A stretch of DNA of 64,000 bases from Stieleria neptunia (GTDB lineage: Bacteria > Planctomycetota > Planctomycetia > Pirellulales > Pirellulaceae). Shown here in pieces: positions 44,090-51,975 of the stretch (its first letter is position 1; each line of letters begins with the position of its first letter). A model generated the notes under the pieces. It was not told the DNA's origin. It saw nothing but the letters and a program-made list of their open reading frames with translations, and did no database searches. The position numbers and the translations under genes are program-made. The stretch is from NCBI RefSeq assembly GCF_007754155.1, contig NZ_CP037423.1, forward strand, positions 10,846,938 to 10,910,937. Direction: 5' to 3'.

Positions 44090-44462
44090 ACGACGGCCCT
44101 TCTGGGCCGTCGGCTCTGTATAGCTCGGGGGCTGAACCGGTCGGTTCAAGCGACGGCCCGGAAGGGCCGTCGTACGTTCAATTCTGTAGAACATCCCTTC
44201 CGGGTTGTCCTCCGTTCAGCCTCCGGCTGAACCGGTCGGTTCTGGCGACCGCCCGGAAGGGCCGTCGTACGTTCCATTCTGTAGGACATCCCTTCCGGGT
44301 TGTCCTCCGATTCAGCCACCGGCTGAACCGGTCGGTTCTGGCGACCGCCCGGAAGGGCCGTCGTACATTCAATTCCGTAGGACATCCCTTCTGGGTTGTC
44401 CTACGTTCAGCCTTCGGCTGAACCGGGCGGTTCTGGCGACCGCCCGGAAGGGCCGTCGTACG
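44090..44462. repeat. REP array: three ~95-bp hairpin units
   Basis: TAGGACATCCCTTCC-type landmarks lie at 44187 (TAGAACATCC), 44282 and 44378, spaced 95 and 96 bp. They are in the same orientation as the 40.4-40.8 kb array. The array occupies the upstream side of the RAYT gene and enters the 3' end of the RND permease gene at 44407-44462. Confidence 0.95.
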
Positions 44463-47400
44463 GAATCCGGTAGAGCGTCGCGTAGAGCGTGGGCACCATC
44501 ACCATCGTCAGCCCCGTGCCGACGATCAGACCGAAAAAAATCGTCACGGCCAAGGCAACCCAAAACACGTCTTGCAGCATTGGTAACACGCCGAGCACGG
44601 TGGTTCCCGCCGCATTGACCACGGGGCTCAAGCGCGAGACCCCCGCTTCGACCACGGCGTTGTACGGCGTCAGACCTTTACCGAGATTGGCGTTGACTTC
44701 ATCCAGCAGCACGACGGCGTTCTTGATCATCATGCCCGATAGACTCATCGCTCCCAACAATGCGATGAATCCGAATGGTGTCTGCGTCAACAACATGCCC
44801 CCGGTGATGCCGATCATCACAAAGGGAATCACTCCGATGCAGATCAGCATGGGGCGAAATCCGTTGAACAATGCGACCAGAATAAACAACATGATGACGA
44901 CGGCAGGGACGATCCCCGGCGCCAACGCTTCCTGCGACTGCTTCGCACTCCAGTACTCGCCGTCCCAGTCCAATCGATAGCCCGGCGGAAGCTCAATGGC
45001 GTCGAACTTGTCGACGATCGCGTTGCGCAGGGTCGGTGCCGTGGTGCTGTTGGGTGAGCACTGAACGGTAATGGCTCGGCGACGATCCCAACGCCAGATG
45101 ATCGGGTCTTCCCAGGGCACCTCGATGCCGTCGATGACCTGTGAAACGGGTACGGAATGGGTCGACAACTTCGGTGTGACTTGAAGTTCTTCCAGCGAAG
45201 TGGCCGCCCGCTGGCGTTCGGATTCGACACTCCGCGCCACGATCGGAATCAAATCGTCGTCCTGCCGGTATTGTCCGACGACGACGCCGTCGGAGGCGCG
45301 CTTCATCACCCGAGCCAAATCGTCGCGCGACACGCCTGCCCAACGCGCCCGTTCCTGGTTGTATTGCGGTGACAATGCCTGGACACGCTCACGCCAATTG
45401 ACGCGCACTTCCTTGGCCAGCGGGGTATCTCGCAAGATCTGCGCGCCCTCTTCAGCCAGCCTGCGCAACGTCTCCGGGTCGGCGTTGGCCGGTCCGCTGA
45501 AGCGTGCTTCGATCTTCCAGTCATCAAACGCGCCGACCGCGTATTTGCGAACCCGCACCATCGCCTCGGGGACGTTCTCTTTCACCCAGGCATCGGTATC
45601 GGCGAGAAGTTCATTGACGCCGTCGAGCGACTTCGTGTTGACGATGATCTGGGCGTAGGAGGTGTAGGGGTCTTCGGCACTGACCGGCAAGTAGAAGCGG
45701 GGCGGGCCTTTGCCGACAAAGGCACTGACCGAGGTGGTCGCCTCGTGCTGCTGGACGTACGCTTCGATCCGCTGCAAATCCGCACTCGTCTGCTGGATCC
45801 GCGTTCCCTCGGGAGCCCAGTAGTCGATCATCACTTGCAATCGACTGGAGTCTGGGAAATACAGCTGGGGCACCCAGCGGAAGCCGAACACGCTGACCGC
45901 CAACAACCCGACCATGCTGGCCAGGAACAGAAAGCGATGGCGGATGGTCAGTGACAACAGTTTGCGAAATTTCTGATACAGCGTCCCCTGGTACGGGGCG
46001 GTCGTTTCTTGTCCCTGCTTGGGGTCCGGCAACATCGCCATGCACAACAATGGCCCGATCGTCTGGCAAAACACCCAGCTCAATAGCAACGAGATGGCCA
46101 CGACCGTGAACAGGCTGCCGGCATACTCGCCGGTGTCGTAGCTGGAGGCAAAGATCGGATAAAACGCCATGCAGGCCACGATCGTCGCGCCCAGCAGCGG
46201 GATCGCCGGTGCGTCGGCCGCTTCGATCGCCGCTTGCTTGCGGTCCATGCCTTTGGCGATCCGCACCATGATGCCGTCGGTCACCACGATTGCGTTGTCG
46301 ACCATCATCCCCATCGCGATGATCATCGCGCCGAGTGAAATACGGTGCAGGTCGATCCCCATGATCGCCATCACGATGAAGGTGCCCAGAATCGGGAACA
46401 CCAGCCCGCTGATCCCGATGATGATGCCGGGCCGAATCCCCATCGTGAACGCCAGCAGCGCGAGCACGATCGCCACCGCTTCGAGCAGGCTGACCATGAA
46501 CGCGCGGATCGATTCGCTGACCTGATCGGATTGCCAGGAGATGCGTTCGATGTTGATGCCGACCGGCAACTCGGCCAACAACTCGTTGATCCGAGTGTCG
46601 ATGCGCGTGCCCACCTCGACAACGTTTTCACCGGCAGCCGGGGCAATCGCCAACGCGATCGCCTCGCGACCGTTATGCCGCAGCAACTGTGTCGGGGGGT
46701 CGATGTAACCGACGTTGATCGTCGCCAAATCGCGGATGCGGATGATCTCATCTTGTCCGTTGACTACGCTCGTGATCGCCAGTTCGCCGATTTCCTCGGG
46801 CGTGCCGAACTCGCCCGTCGGTGTGACACGCATCCGCTGTGTCTGGTAATCGACGTTGCCGGCGTCGACGACCATGTTCTGCGATTGCAGGGTTTGAATG
46901 AACTGCGCCGGCGTGATGTTCAATTCGGCAAGTTGCGATGACGAGACGTCGAGGTAGATTCGCTTTTGCTGGACGCCCCAAAAATCGACGCGCGCGACCC
47001 CTTTGACGACGCTCAGCTCCTTTCGCATGTCCTTGACGTAGCGTTCCAGCTCGGCGTAGCTGTAACCGTCGCTGCTGACGGCCAACAAGAACCCGAACAC
47101 GTATCCGAAGTCGTCACCGACCTTCGGCTTGCCGGCCCCCGGCGGCAGTGTCGGTTCGATGTCCGCGACCTTCTTGCGCAGCACATCCCAGACCTGTGGC
47201 AGGCGTTCGGACCAATAGTTGCTCTTGATATCCACCTTGATGATGGACAGTCCAGGCCGTGAGTTGGAATAGACGGCCTTGACCTCGGCCATCTCCTGCA
47301 ACTTCGTTTCGATCCGGTCGGTGACCTCCAGTTCGACCTGTTCGGCGCTGGCGCCAGGATAGGTCGTCGTGATGGCCGCCGTCTTGACGGAGAACTCGGG

Positions 47401-47511
47401 GTCTTCCAACTGACCGAGTTGGAAATAACAGAAGACGCCGCCGACGACAATCAGCAGGATGCCGAAGTAGGTGATCGCGCGCTTTTCAATCGATATCGCA
47501 GCCAAACTCAC
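44407..47511 (-). CDS. RND efflux transporter permease
   Basis: A 1034-residue inner-membrane pump of the AcrB/HAE superfamily, with 12 helices and two large periplasmic loops. Family motifs include the N-terminal PEFSVKTAAITTTYPGASAE, the GMMVDNAIVVTDG region of helix 4 and LSGMMIKNAVVLLDEVN near helix 10-11. Proton-relay Asp residues fall in helix 4. It overlaps the upstream adaptor gene by 4 nt (ATGA). The last ~17 residues (YDGPSGRSPEPPGSAEG) come from the REP array rather than the RND family. No outer-membrane factor is adjacent. Confidence 0.95.
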   Translation of the reverse strand: MSLAAISIEKRAITYFGILLIVVGGVFCYFQLGQLEDPEFSVKTAAITTTYPGASAEQVELEVTDRIETKLQEMAEVKAVYSNSRPGLSIIKVDIKSNYWSERLPQVWDVLRKKVADIEPTLPPGAGKPKVGDDFGYVFGFLLAVSSDGYSYAELERYVKDMRKELSVVKGVARVDFWGVQQKRIYLDVSSSQLAELNITPAQFIQTLQSQNMVVDAGNVDYQTQRMRVTPTGEFGTPEEIGELAITSVVNGQDEIIRIRDLATINVGYIDPPTQLLRHNGREAIALAIAPAAGENVVEVGTRIDTRINELLAELPVGINIERISWQSDQVSESIRAFMVSLLEAVAIVLALLAFTMGIRPGIIIGISGLVFPILGTFIVMAIMGIDLHRISLGAMIIAMGMMVDNAIVVTDGIMVRIAKGMDRKQAAIEAADAPAIPLLGATIVACMAFYPIFASSYDTGEYAGSLFTVVAISLLLSWVFCQTIGPLLCMAMLPDPKQGQETTAPYQGTLYQKFRKLLSLTIRHRFLFLASMVGLLAVSVFGFRWVPQLYFPDSSRLQVMIDYWAPEGTRIQQTSADLQRIEAYVQQHEATTSVSAFVGKGPPRFYLPVSAEDPYTSYAQIIVNTKSLDGVNELLADTDAWVKENVPEAMVRVRKYAVGAFDDWKIEARFSGPANADPETLRRLAEEGAQILRDTPLAKEVRVNWRERVQALSPQYNQERARWAGVSRDDLARVMKRASDGVVVGQYRQDDDLIPIVARSVESERQRAATSLEELQVTPKLSTHSVPVSQVIDGIEVPWEDPIIWRWDRRRAITVQCSPNSTTAPTLRNAIVDKFDAIELPPGYRLDWDGEYWSAKQSQEALAPGIVPAVVIMLFILVALFNGFRPMLICIGVIPFVMIGITGGMLLTQTPFGFIALLGAMSLSGMMIKNAVVLLDEVNANLGKGLTPYNAVVEAGVSRLSPVVNAAGTTVLGVLPMLQDVFWVALAVTIFFGLIVGTGLTMVMVPTLYATLYRIPYDGPSGRSPEPPGSAEG

Positions 47512-48767
47512 AGCAGCTTGACCTCCTGACCTTCGGTCAAGGAGTTGACGCCCGAGGTGACGACTCGTTCGCCCACTTGAATGCCTTCGATCACCTTGAG
47601 ACCCACGGGGGTCAGTTCACCGGTGGTCACCGCTCGACGCGTGACCTTGTTGGTTCCTTCGTCGTAGACCCAGACATAGGATTGACTGTCATCGTCGGCC
47701 ACCGTGAACACCGAACTGGGCGGCACGATCAATTCAGCCGTCACCGTCTCGTCTCCCTCTTCCCTGTGATTGCGAACCATCGCAGCCATCCCGGGCAGAA
47801 TCTTGACGTCATCGGGTTGTTCGATCTGAACCGTGACCGGATAGGTCCGCGTGATCTGCGAGGCTTCCCGGCCGATCTTCGTGACGGTCCCGAAAAAGTC
47901 ACGCTCGGGATGGGCGTCGAATCGGCAAGCGACCTGCTTCACTTCCGGCACCAAACCGATCAGCGATTCCGGGATCTGAATCGTGACTTCGATTTCCGAC
48001 AGGTCAAACAAGCGGACGATCGGTTGCTTGGCTTGGACTCGCTGGAAATTGTCGACGTATCGAACAGAGATTTCACCGTCAAACGGTGCCGTCAATGTCG
48101 CATCATCGAGCTGATTTTTGGCGGCGGCGACGGCAGATTCCAACGCCCGAATCTCCGCGCGTTTGGCTTGGATGTCTTCCGGCCGAGCCCCGGTCATGCC
48201 GATGTTCAGCGCCTCTTTGGCACTTTCGACCTCCGCGATCGTTCGTTTCTTTCGCGCCAACGAAATGTCAAAATCAGTTTGTGACACCGCCCGGTCTTTG
48301 ATCAATCGGGAATTGCGTTCGTGCTCGGCGGCGGCTTGTTCGGCGGAAGCCTCGGCCTGGGCGAGACTCGCTTTCAATTGCTCAATCTCTTCCGGACGGG
48401 CACCACGCTCCATCGCCAACAGATTCGCCTTGGCGCGATCCAGGTTGGCTTGGTTGCTGGCCAGTGCCGTTTCATAATCCCGAGGATCGATGGCGGCGAT
48501 CACACCGCCTTTGGTGACCTCGGTCCCCACGTCGACGGGCAGTGAAATCAGCGGACCAGACACCTGGAATGACAACTCCACCTCCGCTTTCGCCGCCGCG
48601 CGACCCGGAAATTCGCGTCCGGCGATCGCGGTCAGGTCACCCACTTTGACCGTCCGCACCGGACGAACCGGCGGAGGCTCCTCCGGCGGACCGCCACACC
48701 CGGACACAAGTGCGGCGATGACCGTGACGGTGATCGCCGCACGGAGTGTTGATTTCGTCCAGATCAT
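47508..48767 (-). CDS. RND periplasmic adaptor (membrane fusion lipoprotein)
   Basis: A 419-residue protein with a lipoprotein signal (VTVIAALVSGCGG), lipoyl half (LTAIAGREFPGRAAAKAEVELSFQVSG), a coiled-coil hairpin of ~120 residues (LDRAKANLLAMERG to NQLDDATLTAPFDGEISV), beta-barrel and a membrane-proximal domain. It couples the RND pump, whose start it overlaps, to an outer-membrane channel encoded elsewhere. It is followed upstream on the same strand by exported accessory genes. Confidence 0.93.
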   Translation of the reverse strand: MIWTKSTLRAAITVTVIAALVSGCGGPPEEPPPVRPVRTVKVGDLTAIAGREFPGRAAAKAEVELSFQVSGPLISLPVDVGTEVTKGGVIAAIDPRDYETALASNQANLDRAKANLLAMERGARPEEIEQLKASLAQAEASAEQAAAEHERNSRLIKDRAVSQTDFDISLARKKRTIAEVESAKEALNIGMTGARPEDIQAKRAEIRALESAVAAAKNQLDDATLTAPFDGEISVRYVDNFQRVQAKQPIVRLFDLSEIEVTIQIPESLIGLVPEVKQVACRFDAHPERDFFGTVTKIGREASQITRTYPVTVQIEQPDDVKILPGMAAMVRNHREEGDETVTAELIVPPSSVFTVADDDSQSYVWVYDEGTNKVTRRAVTTGELTPVGLKVIEGIQVGERVVTSGVNSLTEGQEVKLL

Positions 48768-48782
48768 CCGGTCGCTCTCCTT

Positions 48783-50183
48783 CTATTCCTGTTGGCCTTG
48801 GGGATCATCCATCCGCACCATCAGCCATTGCTGTGTCGTTCCGTCGGCAAAGTGTACCAGAGCCGGCGCGGAATCTTTGGTCAAGTTGACGATTCCCGTT
48901 TCCATGATCGGACGGGTCTTGTCGACCACGTTCCAAGCCGATCGCTGGGATTCCTTGTCTACCATACCTTCGATGGTCTGCGTGGTGTTGTCGGCGGTGT
49001 TGTTCAGCGTGCCGGAGATGATCCCTTCTTTGCTGATCACCATCTGCAGGAACAGCGTGGGTTCGGGTCCCGATTCCTGTCCATCGGGTGTCAACGCAAA
49101 CACGCCCAGTGGCATCCACTCACTCTTTTCGGCCGGAACCTCCGGCGCGCTGGCCGCGATCGCTTCGGCTTGTGCCGCGTACTCTTCCTCGGTCGCGACG
49201 ACTTCATCACCGTAGTAGACCGAACCTTCTTGGTAGTAGACGTTCTCGCCATAGCTGTATTCAATCGGTTCGCTCCATCCGTAACTCACCCAGCCGGTCA
49301 CCCCACCCCAAGCCGCCCAGCGGTACGGACGCGTAATCGCCCAGGCGCCCCACGCCGGATGGTCCGACCAGAAATCGCGAATCGGGGTGTCTTTCATTTG
49401 ATCGCGGATCTCGTCGCGGCGGTCGGAACGAATCTGCTGTCGGTCCCCGCGGTTTTCAATCCGTTCGGGGCGATTGCCTGCCAACGGTCGATCGATGGGG
49501 CGATTGTCGATCCGGGGTCGTTCCGCAATTCCCGGCCGGTTGCCAACTCCCGGGCGATCGCCGACTCCGGGGCGGTTGCCAACCCCGGGGCGGTCGGCGG
49601 GCAGCGTGCTCGGTCGCGGTCCCGAATCGCGCAGGAAATCGGCCGCCGCGCTGCCGGCAATGCCGCCGGCCACACCACCGGCAATGCCGCTGGCGATGTT
49701 GCTCGGACGGTTCGACGGCAAGCCGCCGGGCCGTGTCCCCGGTCGGGTGCTCGGCAGCGTACTGGGCCGCGCGCCGGAGGCACTGCCGAGATTCAAGAAG
49801 TTTTGGAGATCGCCCTGGCTGGGCCGCGTACCGACGCCGGGTCGTGTGCCGGTACTGGGGCGTGTGCCGACGCCGGGGCGTGTGCCGGTACTGGGGCGTG
49901 TGCCGACGCTGGGACGACTGCCGACGCTGGGCCGAGAAACACTCGGACGCGAAACGCTGGGCATCGAGGGCCGCGAAGCGGGACGACTCATCGAGGGAGA
50001 CGGCCGGCTGATCGAAGGCGACGGGCGGGAAAAACCACCGCCACCGCTGAAGCCACCTCGCGCGCCACCGCCACCGCTAAAACCTCCGCGACCGCCACCC
50101 CCGCGTCCTCCCCGAGCGAGCGCATCGGATGTCATCCACAGGCTCAGACTGGTGACGGCCAATAACAGAAATGCATGTTTCAT
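48783..50183 (-). CDS. Exported low-complexity protein with Arg/Pro/Ser repeats
   Basis: A 466-residue protein. ATG 50183 has a strong AAGGGGA Shine-Dalgarno and a signal peptide (MKHAFLLLAVTSLSLWMTS). Then come a Gly/Arg-rich part (GGRGGFSGGGG), repeats of the type RPSTGTRPGVGT and RPGVGNRPGVGD, and an alanine/glycine segment. The C-terminal ~190 residues are ordered (HPAWGAWAITRPYRWAAWGG and a beta-rich domain ending in VRMDDPQGQQE). Similar Tyr/Trp-rich proteins occur widely in planctomycetes, and their function is unknown. It lies 15 bp upstream of the RND adaptor gene and probably shares its transcript. Confidence 0.85.
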   Translation of the reverse strand: MKHAFLLLAVTSLSLWMTSDALARGGRGGGGRGGFSGGGGARGGFSGGGGFSRPSPSISRPSPSMSRPASRPSMPSVSRPSVSRPSVGSRPSVGTRPSTGTRPGVGTRPSTGTRPGVGTRPSQGDLQNFLNLGSASGARPSTLPSTRPGTRPGGLPSNRPSNIASGIAGGVAGGIAGSAAADFLRDSGPRPSTLPADRPGVGNRPGVGDRPGVGNRPGIAERPRIDNRPIDRPLAGNRPERIENRGDRQQIRSDRRDEIRDQMKDTPIRDFWSDHPAWGAWAITRPYRWAAWGGVTGWVSYGWSEPIEYSYGENVYYQEGSVYYGDEVVATEEEYAAQAEAIAASAPEVPAEKSEWMPLGVFALTPDGQESGPEPTLFLQMVISKEGIISGTLNNTADNTTQTIEGMVDKESQRSAWNVVDKTRPIMETGIVNLTKDSAPALVHFADGTTQQWLMVRMDDPQGQQE

Positions 50184-50296
50184 TAGATTCCCCTTGCCGG
50201 ATACGATTGTTCGATTGCATCTCACCGTGAACCCCTTGCGGTTGACGATGAATTTCCGTCCATGCCGTTGTCGACGTCCGTGCTGTGTGTTGCTGC

Positions 50297-51205
50297 TCAC
50301 TTAGATCCTCCTACCGCTCCTTCTCGGGCCACCACGACTTCATCCACGTTGGGCAAGAGCTCGCCGTCGACAATTCGATTGATCGATTGCCAAGTGAAGG
50401 TATGGTCATCCACGTAGGTCATGATGTTGGTAGAGGACATCTTGCTTCCGTCGGGCAGGGTGCCGGTGGATTGAATGTGCCAAGTCTTCTCCTTCTGTTT
50501 CCAAATCCCTTCACCGAATCCACCATCGGAATCGAACACCCAAGACTTGATTTGCCCGGCGGCGGGGTCCCAACCGATGATTTGCATCCCCGAATGCTCG
50601 AACCGATCACCGATCGCCATCGCGAACATCCGAACCATGAAGTTTCGATTCTTGGTCCATTGACACGTCGTGACGACGGTCGCCTGATCGTCTTGATCGA
50701 CCCAGCTGCCGATCATCCACTCCAAGTCCTTCAAACGATCTTGGTGCGAGATCACGACGGGGACATCTTCCTCGGTCACGCGGTCGAGTAGCCAGGAACC
50801 GTCACGCTTGACGTACACGGCGGTGTAGGCTGATTCCTCGGGCTCTTGATCGGGTTGCATCACCGTTGCCGTGCCCACTTCCAACGCAACGCCGGGCGAG
50901 ATGAACTGAATCGATTCCGTCACCGCGGACAGCTTGATGTCTTTGTTTTCGTTAAAGATCGCGGCGAATTGCTCCGCGATCGCTTCGCGACCGACAACCT
51001 GGTCTCCCGAAAGCGGATTGGTGTACACCGCCTCGGGCGACCACATCGCCGCCAACGCTTTGGCATCGCCTTGATTGAAGGCCGCGACGTAGGCCGCGAC
51101 CTCTTTGCGAATCGTCGCTTCGTCGGCCGCCTGATCTGCCGCCACCGGTCTCACGCACAGGGCAACCCAGGCCACTGTCATGAGTGCAAGAGTCATTTTT
51201 TTCAC
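50297..51205 (-). CDS. Exported SnoaL/NTF2-like protein
   Basis: A 302-residue protein. GTG 51205 follows AAGGTGAGG at good spacing; GTG 51217 and ATG 51196 are alternatives. A signal peptide ends near PVAA. Residues ~25-150 are a SgcJ/EcaC-type NTF2-like domain (EVAAYVAAFNQGDAKALAAMWSPEA, YTNPLSGDQVVGREAI). The second half (LEWMIGSWVDQDD, FEHSGMQIIGWDPAAGQIKS) is a beta-rich domain seen beside NTF2 domains in planctomycete proteins. Its biochemical role is unknown. It belongs to the RND-containing gene group. Confidence 0.85.
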   Translation of the reverse strand: MKKMTLALMTVAWVALCVRPVAADQAADEATIRKEVAAYVAAFNQGDAKALAAMWSPEAVYTNPLSGDQVVGREAIAEQFAAIFNENKDIKLSAVTESIQFISPGVALEVGTATVMQPDQEPEESAYTAVYVKRDGSWLLDRVTEEDVPVVISHQDRLKDLEWMIGSWVDQDDQATVVTTCQWTKNRNFMVRMFAMAIGDRFEHSGMQIIGWDPAAGQIKSWVFDSDGGFGEGIWKQKEKTWHIQSTGTLPDGSKMSSTNIMTYVDDHTFTWQSINRIVDGELLPNVDEVVVAREGAVGGSK

Positions 51206-51244
51206 GTGTCGCCTCACCTTCGGTAATGAACATCTGTGATTCGA

Positions 51245-51577
51245 TTAGTGCTGCTGCGCACGGATCACAGACAAAACCAACTCAATTCCGCCGATCGCGT
51301 CCATGGTGCTGACGTCGACTTCGGGCGGTTCCCGAGACATGTCAATGTAAGGCAACAGCCGCTGGAACCGTTCGGACCGCAAGTGGTCGTCCTGGTCGTC
51401 ACGTGTCTCCCACTGCGCCCAATAGAGAATCGCATTCTCGTCATTCGCATCGCAAAGCACGCGGCAGAGACGGCATCCTTTTGCCACCTCCGTCGGACCG
51501 GCCAAGCTGCAGAAGACCTGCAGGATCTCCGCGCGCTTGTTCGGTGGTGCCACGACTCGCAACACGGCTTGGATCAT
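51245..51577 (-). CDS. Antibiotic biosynthesis monooxygenase-domain protein
   Basis: A 110-residue ABM-fold protein similar to YgiN-type quinol monooxygenases: LRVVAPPNKRAEILQVFCSL, CRLCRVLCDANDENAILYWAQW and HLRSERFQRLL. It would act as a small cytoplasmic dimer on quinone-like or aromatic substrates. It is the first gene of the minus-strand group that includes the exported proteins and the RND pump; 39 bp separate it from the SnoaL-like gene. Together they suggest a response to a toxic aromatic or quinone compound, which is inference. Confidence 0.85.
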   Translation of the reverse strand: MIQAVLRVVAPPNKRAEILQVFCSLAGPTEVAKGCRLCRVLCDANDENAILYWAQWETRDDQDDHLRSERFQRLLPYIDMSREPPEVDVSTMDAIGGIELVLSVIRAQQH

Positions 51578-51637
51578 GCGATCTACCTCACCTCGTCATT
51601 CCCCTAGTGCTTCGTCAACTTCTATTCATAGGGTACC

Positions 51638-51715
51638 GCGGAAAAGGGGTCAGGTACCAAAAATGCGAAGCACCCTGCGGGCCATTTGGTTTTTGGTACC
51701 TGACCCCTTTTCCGC
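51638..51715. repeat. GGAAAAGGGGTCAGGTACC inverted repeat
   Basis: Arms GCGGAAAAGGGGTCAGGTAC (51638) and its complement ending at 51715 flank a ~28-nt centre, with A and T tracts next to the arms. It lies in the 398-bp gap between the ABM gene and the sigma-54 activator. A half-site GGGGTCAGGTAC occurs near 34669. The rest of the gap shows nothing coding. Confidence 0.85.
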
Positions 51716-51975
51716 TCGACAAACGCAGGCTCGAAAATTGAAAGCTGACAAAGCACTAGAATACTTCGGATCGACAGGCCCAATATCGATTGAGCCGAAT
51801 CCGCTGGAAGGCAAACCGCATACCGGCTCGGCGATCCGTCAGAAAAAAGACTGCAAGCGTCAAAACGCCAACGGGTTACGAGCAGGGGAAAGATCGAACC
51901 CGGATCGAGAGACTGCCCGAAACAATGGGGATTCTCCAGAATAATGGAGATCCACGCGGGATCTTCATCGTTGGC

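Noticed and set aside
48792..50165. 457-codon plus-strand frame opposite the RPG-repeat protein
   Set aside because: The minus strand has a signal peptide and a Shine-Dalgarno; the opposite frame only mirrors the repeats.
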